The translations under genes were made by a program, and so were the position numbers. From NCBI RefSeq assembly GCF_024703995.1, contig NZ_JAMXQV010000015.1, forward strand, positions 1 to 64,000: a stretch of 64,000 bases of DNA. The letters are read 5' to 3'. This stretch comes from Amycolatopsis iheyensis. Lineage in GTDB: Bacteria; Actinomycetota; Actinomycetes; Mycobacteriales; Pseudonocardiaceae. The notes beneath the pieces are model-generated. The model searched no databases. It saw only the letters and a list, made by a program, of their open reading frames with translations, and was not told the DNA's origin. This document shows positions 1 to 8,667 of the stretch, in pieces (within the stretch, counting starts at the first letter, position 1; each line of letters starts with the position of its first letter).

Positions 1-882
1 CGCGCCGGCCTTGCCCCCGGCCGCCGCGGCGCCGGCGGCGGCCGCACCCGCTGCCGCCGCGGTGGCCGCGCTCGCCTTCGCCGCACCGATGGTCGCGAGG
101 TAACCCAGGGCCGCGCCGCCCAGGACGATCGGGGCGATGATCGCGCGCAGCCCACCGTTGACGTCGGCCAGCTCCGCGGCCAGCGCCCGGCAGTTCTCGC
201 ACTCGTCGAGGTGGTTTTCGACCTGGGAGCGTTCGCGCTTCGACAGCCCGTCGCGGGTCCACGCGCCGAGCCGCTCGGCGCACGCCCGGCAGCGTTCCTC
301 GGCGTTCTCCTGCAGGTGGACCTGCAGATAGGCCTGCCGCAGCCCCTCACGGGCGCGGTAGGCGAGCGCGGAGACGCCGTTCGCGGTCAGCCCCAGCAGC
401 GGCGCGACCTCGGCCGGGCTCTGCTGCTCGATCTCGGTGTGCCAGAGCACCGCCTGCCAGCGTTCGGGCAGCCGCGCGAACGCCTTCGCGGCCATCGTCC
501 GCTCGAGCCCGGCGACCGCGGTGTCCGAGAACGGCACGGTCAGCGCCTCGGCCGAGACGTCGGTCATGTCCTCGTTGAGGTCGACCCGGCGTTCCTTGCG
601 GGTGCGGTCATACGCGGTGTGACGCAGCGCAGTCAGCAGGTACGCCCGGAAGGCTGTGTCGGGACCCTTGCCGCCACGCAGCGTGTCGAGCACTTTGGCG
701 AACGCTTCGGACACCAGGTCGTCGGCTTCGGAGCTGGATCGGGCCAGCTGACGCGCGAGGTTGTGGGCCGCGCCGGTGTGCCGTTCGTAGAGCGTGCCGT
801 ACGAAGCGATCTTCCCGGCGCGGACCTCCGCGATCAGCTCGGCGTCACTCTTTCCGCTGAGATCGGCGGGAACGGTGGACAC
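1..882 (-). CDS. RNA polymerase ECF-type sigma factor with C-terminal zinc finger (3' end outside window)
   Basis: The visible 294 codons start at GTG 882, preceded by GAGGAG. Residues about 26-98 look like sigma region 2 (LYERHTGAAHNLAR, ending in RHTAYDRTRKERR). Residues about 135-188 look like region 4 (LPERWQAVLW, then a helix-turn-helix around LLGLTANGVSALAYRAREGL). A zinc-finger-like segment follows with C198, C201, H224, C228 and C231 (HLDECENC), then a hydrophobic stretch at about 247-266 and an Ala/Gly-rich tail that runs off the window. This is the layout of actinobacterial ECF sigma factors that carry a fused anti-sigma-like zf-HC2 domain and membrane anchor, so activity is probably controlled in cis. 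It is divergent from the GGDEF-like gene. The family call is firm; the regulon is unknown. Confidence 0.85.
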   Translation of the reverse strand, partial: MSTVPADLSGKSDAELIAEVRAGKIASYGTLYERHTGAAHNLARQLARSSSEADDLVSEAFAKVLDTLRGGKGPDTAFRAYLLTALRHTAYDRTRKERRVDLNEDMTDVSAEALTVPFSDTAVAGLERTMAAKAFARLPERWQAVLWHTEIEQQSPAEVAPLLGLTANGVSALAYRAREGLRQAYLQVHLQENAEERCRACAERLGAWTRDGLSKRERSQVENHLDECENCRALAAELADVNGGLRAIIAPIVLGGAALGYLATIGAAKASAATAAAAGAAAAGAAAAGGKAGA

Positions 883-1151
883 GGCACTCCTCGGTCGACT
901 AGGGCCAGGACCTGCCATTACAGGCGGACCCGGGACGCGAGACAAGTGTGACTGACCCACCCCAAGCCGTCACGCCGTGGTCGGGGTGTTGACTCCGACG
1001 GCGGAGCGAAATCACCCATCCCCGGGTCGCGCCGTGGAAAACCTTCTTAACAAAACTCGCGAGTACGCGTCACGCCGTCCGGCGGGGCACGTCCTCACCG
1101 TGAAGCACCGAGCAAGATCGACACGGATCGGACGAAAGGGACGGGGGGTAA
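883..1151. promoter_or_regulatory. divergent intergenic region, sigma factor / GGDEF-like gene
   Basis: A 269-bp gap between divergent genes. It must contain both promoters. A locally less GC-rich part lies near 1010-1060 (aaaccttcttaacaaaac), but I cannot pin -35/-10 pairs with confidence. Confidence 0.4.
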
Positions 1152-1985
1152 GTGGACGTTCCGGCTACGCGTTCCGGCCCCGGTGACGCCCCGTTCGCCG
1201 ACCGCGCCCTCCGCGCGTTGCGGGCCCGCTGGCGCACCGCCAGCCTGGCCGCCGGCTGGCGCTTTCCGAGCGACTGGGCCCTGCCCGAAGTCGACGCGGT
1301 CTGCGCGGCCGTGATGACCAAGGGCCGCGTCGAAGCCGCCGAAACCGCGCTGGCCGGGTTGGCCAGGGCGCGGGCGGCGGCCGGCGCCGGCCTCGCGGAA
1401 ACCCTCGCCGACCTGGCCGCCCTGCACGCGGTGCTCGACCACACCGGCGACGGGTTCGTGTCGCCGGACGTCGACGCCACCCCGGCGCGGCTGCTCCGGA
1501 CGACCGCGCTGGCCTGGGCCGACGTCGCCACCGACCAGCTCGTGCACACCGAGGTGACCGACCCGCTGACCGGCCTGCCCTCGGCCGCCTACCTGCGCAC
1601 GCGGCTCGTGGAGGTCTACCGCGCCGCCGCGAAGCGCGAGCGCCCGGCCGCGGAGGACCACGTGCTGCTGGTCGTCTCGCTCGACCTCACCAGCGTCGCC
1701 GGCTTCCCGCGGCTGACCGGGATGATCCTGGTCGCGGACGCGCTGCGGGCGGTGTTCGACAGCGGGCAGAGCATCGCTTCGCTCGGGCCGTCGGTGGTCG
1801 CCGCGCTGGTCCCGAAGGACGATCGGGTCGCTTCGCACGGCGTCGCGCTGCGAAGGGCGTTGCACGAGCGGCTTTCCGTCGACGCCCAGCTGGCCGACGC
1901 CGGCCGGCCGCGGGTCTCGGCGGTGCGTCTGCCCGCCACCCACGAAATGGCTTGCGACCTGCTGGCCCAGCTCGCTCGCGTGTAG
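1152..1985 (+). CDS. degenerate GGDEF-like domain protein
   Basis: 277 aa, GTG start 1152 behind a purine-rich GGGGGGTAA. The C-terminal half contains DPLTGLPSAAYLRTRL, the conserved opening of GGDEF (diguanylate cyclase) domains, followed by a hydrophobic strand (VLLVVSLDL). Where the GGDEF active-site loop should be, the sequence reads SGQSIASLGPSVVAALVP, with no GGDEF or EGEF signature. Diguanylate cyclase activity is therefore unlikely. It could be a nucleotide sensor or a structural remnant. The N-terminal half (Ala/Arg-rich helices) has no recognised domain. Its placement opposite a sigma factor suggests, but does not prove, a regulatory role. Confidence 0.65.
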   Translation: MDVPATRSGPGDAPFADRALRALRARWRTASLAAGWRFPSDWALPEVDAVCAAVMTKGRVEAAETALAGLARARAAAGAGLAETLADLAALHAVLDHTGDGFVSPDVDATPARLLRTTALAWADVATDQLVHTEVTDPLTGLPSAAYLRTRLVEVYRAAAKRERPAAEDHVLLVVSLDLTSVAGFPRLTGMILVADALRAVFDSGQSIASLGPSVVAALVPKDDRVASHGVALRRALHERLSVDAQLADAGRPRVSAVRLPATHEMACDLLAQLARV

Positions 1986-2056
1986 AAGAGGTGAAAAGTC
2001 CGGTTTGCCCCGGACCCTTCTGACCTGGATCGGGCGGGTCATGATTTCCTGGTGAG

Positions 2057-3406
2057 GTGACCCGGACCGTACCCACCGACGTCGACGGCCCGATCGCGGC
2101 CGGCTCTCAGCACCGCCTGGCCCTGCGGAAGTCACTCGCCCGCCTGTCCGTGCGCCCGCGGTCGATCCTGATCCTGGCGGTGATCCCGCTGGTCGCGATC
2201 GGGTACGGCATCTACGGCTGGCAGCACGACTGGGTGCTCGGCGTCGACAGCGCGGTCTACCGCGCCGGCGCGCTGACGCTGCTGCACGGCGATTCGCTCT
2301 ACGACGCCAACACGCTCGCCGACGAACCGTGGTGGGCGCTGCTGCCGTTCACCTACCCGCCGACGGCCGCGCTCATCTTCGTCCCGCTCGCGGCGTTCCC
2401 GACGCAGATCTCGTGGGGCCTGATCACCGCGATCTCGCTGGCCGCGATGGCGCTGTCGATCCGGATCGCGATCGGCGCGCTGCCCCGCCCGGCCTCCGAC
2501 GGCCCGCGCTGGTGGGCCTCGCCCGCCCGCTCGACCATCGTGTTCTTCCTGGTCTTCCTCGGCCTCGAGCCGGTGTGGCGGACGATCTTCCTCGGCCAGA
2601 TCAACCTGGTCCTGATGGCGATGATCCTGCTGGACATGCTGGTCATCGGCGCTCGCGGCAGCAAGTGGGGCGGCGTGCTGGTCGGCGTCGCGGCGGCGAT
2701 CAAGCTCACCCCGCTGGTGTTCCTCGGGCACCTGTTCATCACCGGCCGCCGGATGGACGCGATCCGCGGGCTCGTCACGTTCGTCGTCCTGCAGGGCCTG
2801 ATGTTCCTGGTCAACGCCCACGACGCCGCCAAGTACTGGACCATCACGCTGCCGGACACCGGCCGGATCGGGCCGGTGCACTGGGCGGGCAACCAGTCGC
2901 TGAACGCGCTGATGAACCGGGCCACCGACCTCGCGCCGTGGGCGTCGAAAGCCGCGATGGGCATCGGCTTCCTGCTCGCCATCCCGGCGCTGTGGCTGCT
3001 GATGCGCTTCCACCGCAAGGGCCAGGCGCTGGCGGCGCTGCTGGTGACCGCGTTCTGGACGCTGCTGATCTCGCCGATCTCGTGGACGCACCACTGGGTG
3101 TGGGTGATCCCGCTGATCGTGCTGCTGGTTTCGCGGCTGCCGAAGACGACGCCGAAGACGGCGTGGAAGCGCTGGGTCGGGACCGGGGCAGTGGCCTTCG
3201 TGTTCGTCAGCTGCGTGCTGCTGATCCTGCCGAACGGCCGCAACGTCGAGCTGCACTGGAAGGTGTGGCAGAACGTGCTGGGGGACGCCTACATCCTGAT
3301 GCCGGTGGTGCTGGCCGCTGCGCTCGTGCTGCGCTGGGGCCTGCAGCGGCGGGCCCGCAAGAAGGCGGCTCCCGACGAGCATGTCGACGTCCAGACCGGC
3401 GTCTGA
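2057..3406 (+). CDS. GT87 (DUF2029) polyprenol-phosphate-mannose-type mannosyltransferase
   Basis: 449 aa integral membrane protein, GTG start, with roughly ten hydrophobic segments. It has the features of GT-C fold GT87 enzymes: an early acidic loop after the first helix (VDSAVYRAGALTLL), the block VWRTIFLGQINLVLMAMILLD, and AAAIKLTPLVFL. Family members use polyprenyl-phosphomannose to extend phosphatidylinositol mannosides or lipomannan on the outer face of the membrane; the acceptor here is unknown. The basic C-terminus (LQRRARKKAAPDEH) should face the cytoplasm. The next gene is a paralogue whose ATG lies inside this gene's last codons, so the pair is translationally coupled. Confidence 0.8.
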   Translation: MTRTVPTDVDGPIAAGSQHRLALRKSLARLSVRPRSILILAVIPLVAIGYGIYGWQHDWVLGVDSAVYRAGALTLLHGDSLYDANTLADEPWWALLPFTYPPTAALIFVPLAAFPTQISWGLITAISLAAMALSIRIAIGALPRPASDGPRWWASPARSTIVFFLVFLGLEPVWRTIFLGQINLVLMAMILLDMLVIGARGSKWGGVLVGVAAAIKLTPLVFLGHLFITGRRMDAIRGLVTFVVLQGLMFLVNAHDAAKYWTITLPDTGRIGPVHWAGNQSLNALMNRATDLAPWASKAAMGIGFLLAIPALWLLMRFHRKGQALAALLVTAFWTLLISPISWTHHWVWVIPLIVLLVSRLPKTTPKTAWKRWVGTGAVAFVFVSCVLLILPNGRNVELHWKVWQNVLGDAYILMPVVLAAALVLRWGLQRRARKKAAPDEHVDVQTGV

Positions 3407-4601
3407 CGTGCGGCGGGGCCGGCTCCTGGCCGGCGGGATCGCGCTGCTGGTGCTGGCCCTCGGCGTCGTCGTCTGGCTGGCCGGCTGGCACCTGGGCGCG
3501 GACAGCGCCGTCTACCGCGCCGGCGCGCTGACGCTGGTGCACGGCGACCCGCTCTACACGCGGGACGTGCTGACCGCGCTGCCGGACTGGGTGCGGCTGC
3601 CGTTCACCTACACCCCGGCCGCCGCGCCGCTGTTCCTGCCGCTCGCTCTCGTGCCGTCCGGCCTGGTGTGGGGCGTGATCGCGGTTTTGTCGGTGGTCGC
3701 CCTTATCGTCGTCATCACGGTGGTTTCGTCGTCGCCGGGGCGTGCTCCGCTTCTGGGAAGAAGCTGGTGGGCGCTGCCGGCGGGAACGGCCGCCGCGCTG
3801 GTGCTGGAGCCGGTGTGGAAGACGCTGTTCCTGGGCCAGATCAACTTGATACTGATGGCGTTCGTGGTGCTGGACGTCCTGGTGCTCTCGCTGCGTGGGT
3901 CGCGGTGGGCGGGTGTCCTGATCGGCGTGGCGGCCGCGATCAAGCTGACTCCGTTGATCTTCGTGCCGCACCTGTTCTTCACGGGCCGGTGGAAGGACGG
4001 GCTGCGCGCGCTCGGCACGTTCGTGGCACTCGAAGCGGTGATGTTCGCGGTCATCCCGGTCGACGCGGCGCGGTTCTGGCGGGATTCGGCGACCGACCCG
4101 AGCCGGGTCGGGTCGGTGCACTGGATCTTCAACCAGTCGCTCAACGGGCTGGTCAACCGGGCTTCGCAGCTGGCCCCCTGGTCGCTGGCGGTGGCGGTCG
4201 GCGTGGCGGCGGTGCTGGCGGTGCCCGCGGTGTGGCTGGTGGTGCGGCTGCACCGGCGTGGCGAAGACGCGGCGGCGTTGCTCGTGACGGCGTTCTACGG
4301 GCTGCTGCTTTCGCCGGTGTCGTGGTCGCACCACTGGGTCTGGTGCGTGCCGTTGCTCACGCTGCTGGTGGTGAAGGCGCGGTGGTGGGCCGCGGCGGCG
4401 GTGGCGGTGCTGTTCGCCTCGCAGATCGTGATGCTCGTGCCGAACGGCGGCGACCAGGAGTTCGGCTGGGGCCTGGGCTGGTCGGTCCTCGGCAACGTCT
4501 ACGTGCTCGCGGCGGCGGCCGGGATCCTCGGGCTGGCGGCGCGTGAGCTTCGGCTGGTCCGGCGGTCGACCCGCCTGGTCACCGTTTGCCAATCCGGCTG
4601 A
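3381..4601 (+). CDS. GT87 (DUF2029) mannosyltransferase, tandem paralogue
   Basis: 406 aa. It shares with the preceding gene the blocks ADSAVYRAGALTL, LEPVWKTLFLGQINLILMAF and GVAAAIKLTPLIF, so the two arose by tandem duplication. The ATG at 3381 overlaps the upstream gene by 26 nt; an in-frame GTG at 3408, just after the upstream stop, is an alternative start and would give MRRGRLLAGG. Many hydrophobic helices; the likely role is membrane mannosyl transfer using a lipid-linked donor. The stop codon lies inside one arm of a 16-bp inverted repeat. Confidence 0.8.
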   Translation: MSTSRPASDVRRGRLLAGGIALLVLALGVVVWLAGWHLGADSAVYRAGALTLVHGDPLYTRDVLTALPDWVRLPFTYTPAAAPLFLPLALVPSGLVWGVIAVLSVVALIVVITVVSSSPGRAPLLGRSWWALPAGTAAALVLEPVWKTLFLGQINLILMAFVVLDVLVLSLRGSRWAGVLIGVAAAIKLTPLIFVPHLFFTGRWKDGLRALGTFVALEAVMFAVIPVDAARFWRDSATDPSRVGSVHWIFNQSLNGLVNRASQLAPWSLAVAVGVAAVLAVPAVWLVVRLHRRGEDAAALLVTAFYGLLLSPVSWSHHWVWCVPLLTLLVVKARWWAAAAVAVLFASQIVMLVPNGGDQEFGWGLGWSVLGNVYVLAAAAGILGLAARELRLVRRSTRLVTVCQSG

Positions 4602-4676
4602 AAGCAGGCGGACACGTTCCGGAGGCGGCCCGCTCAACGGCCCCTTTCCGCCGTGACTGCCAGCCGGATTGGCAAA
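4585..4676. repeat. 16-bp perfect inverted repeat around the end of the GT87 operon
   Basis: TTTGCCAATCCGGCTG at 4585-4600 is repeated in inverted form at 4661-4676, with a 60-bp loop. The left arm covers the last codons and stop of the second GT87 gene; the right arm lies just upstream of the purK promoter. A transcript through this segment could fold into a long stem that ends the mannosyltransferase message. As DNA the two arms could equally be paired protein-binding sites. Confidence 0.7.
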
Positions 4677-4687
4677 AGTCGACACAG

Positions 4688-4693
4688 TAGGCT
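4688..4693 (+). promoter_or_regulatory. candidate -10 element of purK
   Basis: TAGGCT lies 10 nt before the chosen purK ATG. TTGGCA at 4669-4674, part of the inverted-repeat arm, could act as a -35, but the 13-bp spacing is short. No strong Shine-Dalgarno is seen, so a very short or absent leader is plausible. Confidence 0.4.
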
Positions 4694-4703
4694 GATCGGC
4701 GCT

Positions 4704-5888
4704 ATGGACAAACACACCGGTCTGCCCGTCGTGGGCATGGTGGGCGGCGGCCAGCTGGCCCGGATGACCCACCAGGCGGCGATCTCCCTCGGCCAGTCCC
4801 TGCGCGTGCTCGCCGCGGGCGAGAACGAAGCGGCCGGGCTCGTCGCCGGCGACGTCACCCTCGGCCACCACACCGACCTCGACGCGCTGCGGAAGTTCGC
4901 GGAGTCGGTCGACGTGCTCACCTTCGACCACGAGCACGTGCCGGGCGAGCACCTGCTGACGCTGGCGATGGAGGACCACGTCATCCGGCCGGCGCCGGCG
5001 GCGCTGGGCTTCGCGCAGAACAAGCTGGTGATGCGCGAGATGATGGCCGGCCTCGGCGTGCCGGGCCCCGCCTTCGCCGAAGTGTCCGCTGTGGACGACG
5101 TGGTGGCGTTCGGCGGCGAGCACGGCTGGCCGGTGGTGCTCAAGGCGTCCAGCGGCGGCTACGACGGCCGCGGCGTCTGGATGCTGGACACCGCGCGGCA
5201 CGCCCGCGAAACCGTGCCGGAGCTGCTCGAAGCGGGCACCCCGCTGCTGGTCGAGGAGAAGGTGGCGATGCGGCGGGAGCTGGCCGCGCTCGTCGCCCGC
5301 TCACCCTTCGGCCAGGGCGCGGCGTACCCGGTGGTCGAGACGGTCCAGCAGGGCGGCATCAACACCGAGGTGCTGGCCCCGGCGCCGGGGCTGTCCGACT
5401 CGCGGGTGCACGAGGCCCAGGACCTGGCGCTGCGGGTCGCGTCGACGCTCGACGTCACCGGCCTGCTGGCGGTCGAGCTGTTCGAGACCGACACCGGGCT
5501 GCTGGTGAACGAGCTGGCCATGCGCCCGCACAACTCCGGGCACTGGACCATGGACGGGTCGCGCACCTCGCAGTTCGAGCAGCACCTGCGCGCGGTGCTC
5601 GACTACCCGCTGGGCCGCACGGACCTGATCGCGCCCGCGTGCGTGATGGCGAACGTGCTGGGCGCGGCGGAGCTGCCCGAGATGGGCCCGGACGAGCGGC
5701 TGCACCACCTGTTCGCGCGGTTCCCGGAGGCGCGGGTGCACCTCTACGGCAAGCAGGAGCGGCCGGGGCGCAAGCTCGGGCACGTGAACTTCACCGGCGA
5801 GCGCATGGAAGACCTGCGCAACCGCGCGCTGCTGTCGGCGCACTGGCTGTCCCACGCCGTCTGGCTCGACGGCTACGAAATCCACTAG
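4704..5888 (+). CDS. purK: N5-carboxyaminoimidazole ribonucleotide synthase
   Basis: 394 aa from ATG 4704. A longer in-frame extension to GTG 4653 runs through the inverted-repeat arm and is unlikely to be coding. PurK is an ATP-grasp enzyme converting AIR, ATP and bicarbonate to N5-CAIR in purine synthesis. Visible features are the N-terminal GGGQLARM loop, the ATP-grasp glycine loop KASSGGYDGRG near residue 147, VEEKVAMRREL, ELFETDTGLLVNELAMRPHNSGHW (metal/ATP site), and the C-terminal YGKQERPGRKLGHVNF. purE follows 10 nt downstream, so the two consecutive steps are co-transcribed, as in M. tuberculosis Rv3276c-Rv3275c. Confidence 0.96.
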   Translation: MDKHTGLPVVGMVGGGQLARMTHQAAISLGQSLRVLAAGENEAAGLVAGDVTLGHHTDLDALRKFAESVDVLTFDHEHVPGEHLLTLAMEDHVIRPAPAALGFAQNKLVMREMMAGLGVPGPAFAEVSAVDDVVAFGGEHGWPVVLKASSGGYDGRGVWMLDTARHARETVPELLEAGTPLLVEEKVAMRRELAALVARSPFGQGAAYPVVETVQQGGINTEVLAPAPGLSDSRVHEAQDLALRVASTLDVTGLLAVELFETDTGLLVNELAMRPHNSGHWTMDGSRTSQFEQHLRAVLDYPLGRTDLIAPACVMANVLGAAELPEMGPDERLHHLFARFPEARVHLYGKQERPGRKLGHVNFTGERMEDLRNRALLSAHWLSHAVWLDGYEIH

Positions 5889-5898
5889 GAGATCAGGT

Positions 5899-6396
5899 AT
5901 GGCGCCGCAGGTGGGCGTGATCATGGGCAGCGACTCGGACTGGCCGACGCTGGAGGCGGCCGGCGCGGCGCTGGCCGAGTTCGGCGTCGAGTACGAGGTC
6001 GGCGTCTACTCGGCGCACCGCACCCCGCAGCGCATGTTGGACTACGCGACGTCGGCGGTGGCGCGCGGCATCCGCGTGATCATCGCGGGCGCGGGCGGCG
6101 CGGCCCACCTCCCGGGCATGGTGGCTTCGGCGACGGTGCTGCCGGTGATCGGCGTCCCGGTGCCCCTGAAGTACCTCGACGGCCTGGACTCGCTGCTGTC
6201 GATCGTCCAGATGCCGGCGGGCGTCCCGGTGGCCACGGTCTCGGTGGGCGGCGCGCGCAACGCGGGCCTGCTGGCGGTCCGCATCCTCGCGGCGTCGGAT
6301 GAGGGCCTGCGCGCGAAGATGGCGGAGTTCCAGCGGGACCTGGAGAAGCTGGTCCTGGACAAGGACGCGGCCCTGCGCGCCAAGGCGGGCCAGTAG
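5899..6396 (+). CDS. purE: N5-carboxyaminoimidazole ribonucleotide mutase
   Basis: 165 aa class I PurE, ATG start with AGGAG nine bases upstream. It interconverts N5-CAIR and CAIR, directly after PurK. The signature VGVIMGSDSDWPTLEAA is at the N-terminus; the catalytic-loop histidine lies in YSAHRTPQRM. GAGGAAHLPGMVAS and PVPLKYLDGLDSLLSIVQMP match the core family motifs, and length is typical. In an operon with purK. Confidence 0.97.
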   Translation: MAPQVGVIMGSDSDWPTLEAAGAALAEFGVEYEVGVYSAHRTPQRMLDYATSAVARGIRVIIAGAGGAAHLPGMVASATVLPVIGVPVPLKYLDGLDSLLSIVQMPAGVPVATVSVGGARNAGLLAVRILAASDEGLRAKMAEFQRDLEKLVLDKDAALRAKAGQ

Positions 6397-6426
6397 CCTT
6401 CCCGGCCGGGCCGCGCCGTCCGGCCG

Positions 6427-6819
6427 TCAGCGGGTGAACTGGTGGGCGACGGTGCAGCCGTTGACGGTGCACAGCTGGATTTCCACCTTGGTGATGCCGC
6501 CGATGGGGCCTTGCACGGTGAAGTTGAAGCTCCGCGTCTCGCCGTCCGCCGTGCGGGTCTGGCCGACGTAGAAATCATCGGCTCCGTAGAAGTCGAAGTA
6601 GACCGTGGTGTCGCGCGCCACCTTCGCGCTGTCGACCACGTAGCCCTGCACGCCGACCGACCAGTTGTACCAGATCAGACCGCCCGCGGTGGCTCCGCCG
6701 GTGATCTCGTAGCGGCCGAACGGCGTCGTCGGGTAGTCGGCGCTCGCCTCGCCGGCGACGGCGACGACAGCGCAGAGCGAGGCGGTCGCGGCGACGACGG
6801 CCCGGGTGAGTTTCCGCAT
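6427..6819 (-). CDS. small secreted protein of unknown function
   Basis: 130 aa, ATG start behind GAGAGGAA. A signal peptide is evident: MRKLTRAV, a hydrophobic core, and cleavage likely after GEASA. The mature domain of about 100 residues is rich in aromatic and beta-prone residues (YEITGGATAGGLIWYNWSVG; TVYFDFYGADDFYVG) and has two cysteines near the C-terminus (QLCTVNGC) that could form a disulfide. It looks like an extracellular beta-sandwich. I do not recognise a family. It is convergent with purE, with 30 bp between the stops. Confidence 0.75.
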   Translation of the reverse strand: MRKLTRAVVAATASLCAVVAVAGEASADYPTTPFGRYEITGGATAGGLIWYNWSVGVQGYVVDSAKVARDTTVYFDFYGADDFYVGQTRTADGETRSFNFTVQGPIGGITKVEIQLCTVNGCTVAHQFTR

Positions 6820-6880
6820 CGGGGGTTCCTCTCGGGGAGCGGACGATCCGCCCCCTCCACTCCCCGAGGCACCTGCGGGT

Positions 6881-8557
6881 TTAGCCGTCGAGCTCGCCGA
6901 TCAGCTGCTCCCGCAGCTGCCGCTTGAGCACCTTGCCCGCGGCCGACACCGGGATCTGGTCGACCACGTGCACCTCCCGCAACCGCTTGTAGGGCAGCAC
7001 CTTCTCGTTCACCGCGGCCATCAGCTCGGCCGGGTTCAGCTCGTCCCGGGCCACCACGAACGCGACCGGGAGCTCGCCGACCTCGACGTCGGGGCGGCCG
7101 ACCACCGCGGCCGCCGCGACGCCCGGCATCGTGATCAGCAGCTCCTCCAGCTCCCGCGGGAAGACGTTGTATCCCTTGTACAGCAGCATGTCCTTCTTGC
7201 GGTCCACGATGGACAGGTAGCCGTCCGCGTCGAGGATGCCGACGTCGCCCGTGTGCAGCCAGCCGTCCACCAGTGCCGCCGCCGTCTCCTCCGGGCGGTT
7301 GCGGTAGCCGAGCATGATCTGCGGGCCGCGCAGGCAGACCTCGCCCTTCTCGCCGGACGGCAGCGGGTCTTCGCCGCCCTCGGCCGGGACGATCTTGACC
7401 TCCGTGTCGAAGATCGGGACGCCCACCGAGCCCACCTTGCGCGTGCCCGAGGCGTACGTCGGCGAGATGACCGCGCCCATCGTCGCCTCGGTGAGGCCGT
7501 AGCCCTCGCTGACCACGACGCCGGGGAACCGCTCACGCAGGGCGTTGATCATCGCGTGGTTCATCGGCGCCGCGCCCGAGCCGATCGAGCGGACCGACGA
7601 CAGGTCCGCCGTGTGGAACGACGGCGTCGCGAGCAGCGCGGCGAACAGCGCCGGGGCGCCGCCGATGCCGGTGATGCGCAGCCGTTCGGCGTCTTCGACG
7701 TACGCCGCCGGGTCGAAGCGCGAGTGCAGGACGATCGTCGTGCCGGCGATGACCGCCGCGTTCAGGCCGCCGATGATGCCCATGGCGTGGAACCACGGCG
7801 TCAGGTTGATCGCGACGCCGGTGCCCAGCCGCGTGGGCCACTCGTCCTCGCCGCCGATCTGGTCGAGGGTGATGTCGCCGTGCGCGTCGAGCGCCGGGAC
7901 CGAGCCGCTGCCCCAGCACGAGTGCTGGAGGGTGTTGACCACGACGTTGCGGTGGGTGAGCCGCACGCCCTTCGACCGGCCGGTGGTGCCGCCGGTGTAG
8001 GCGAGGTGGGCGAGGTCGGCGTGGACGTCGATGTCCACCGACGGGCGCGTCTCCGGCTGGCCGGCCTGGAACGCCTCGAACTCGACGGCGTCTTCGGCGA
8101 GGTCGCCGGTGGGCCCGACGACCACCGTCAGCCGCGCCGGGATGCGGTCCGCGACGCTCGCCAGCACGCCCGCGACCGGGCCGAACGTCACGACCGCCGC
8201 GGCCTCGCAGTCGGCGAGCTGGAACGCCAGATCGTCCGGCGGGAGCAGCGGGTTCGCCGGGCTGAAGGTGGCCCCGGCCAGCAGCGTGCCGTAGTAGGCG
8301 ACCGGGAAGGCCAGGCAGTTCGGCAGGTGCAGCGCGACGACGTCGCCGCGGCCGATGCCGTGGGCGCGCAGCGCGTGCGCGAAGCGGCAGGCGGCGCGGT
8401 AGGTCTCGGCGAAGGTGAGGCTGCGGCCTTCGTGGGCGAAGGCGGTCCGGTCGCCCCAGCGGGCGGCGCCGGCGGCGATGAGCGAACCGACGGGGACTTC
8501 GGGGTAGGCGAGGGAGGCGGGCAAACCGGGCGGCGTCGTCGGCGCGGTGAGCGGCAT
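6881..8557 (-). CDS. AMP-forming fatty acyl-CoA synthetase / aryl-CoA ligase family
   Basis: 558 aa from ATG 8557; a GTG one codon upstream is equally possible. Class I adenylate-forming enzyme. P-loop YTGGTTGRSKGVRLTH (A3), GYGLTEATMGAV (A5), GWLHTGDVGILDADGYLSIV (A7), DRKKDMLLYKGYNVFPRELE (A8) and the A10 lysine in GKVLKRQLRE are all present, so it should be active. It forms an acyl-adenylate and then an acyl-CoA thioester; the chain length or aromatic preference cannot be read from sequence. It is divergent from an acyl-CoA dehydrogenase gene, which points to fatty-acid or branched-acid catabolism. Confidence 0.9.
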   Translation of the reverse strand: MPLTAPTTPPGLPASLAYPEVPVGSLIAAGAARWGDRTAFAHEGRSLTFAETYRAACRFAHALRAHGIGRGDVVALHLPNCLAFPVAYYGTLLAGATFSPANPLLPPDDLAFQLADCEAAAVVTFGPVAGVLASVADRIPARLTVVVGPTGDLAEDAVEFEAFQAGQPETRPSVDIDVHADLAHLAYTGGTTGRSKGVRLTHRNVVVNTLQHSCWGSGSVPALDAHGDITLDQIGGEDEWPTRLGTGVAINLTPWFHAMGIIGGLNAAVIAGTTIVLHSRFDPAAYVEDAERLRITGIGGAPALFAALLATPSFHTADLSSVRSIGSGAAPMNHAMINALRERFPGVVVSEGYGLTEATMGAVISPTYASGTRKVGSVGVPIFDTEVKIVPAEGGEDPLPSGEKGEVCLRGPQIMLGYRNRPEETAAALVDGWLHTGDVGILDADGYLSIVDRKKDMLLYKGYNVFPRELEELLITMPGVAAAAVVGRPDVEVGELPVAFVVARDELNPAELMAAVNEKVLPYKRLREVHVVDQIPVSAAGKVLKRQLREQLIGELDG

Positions 8558-8667
8558 CACTCGACCTTACGAATTCTGCGGTCCACGACACAAGGACGCA
8601 GCCGGTCGGTGAACGAGCGCTAACATCGAGCAGGACTCTCCCGACGTCGTAGAGAAGGTGACCCGAA

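Noticed and set aside
4653..4703. N-terminal extension of PurK
   Set aside because: It would translate through an inverted-repeat arm, and family proteins begin just before VGMVGGGQLARM.
6806..8623. 605-aa plus-strand frame
   Set aside because: Antisense to the acyl-CoA ligase, low complexity.
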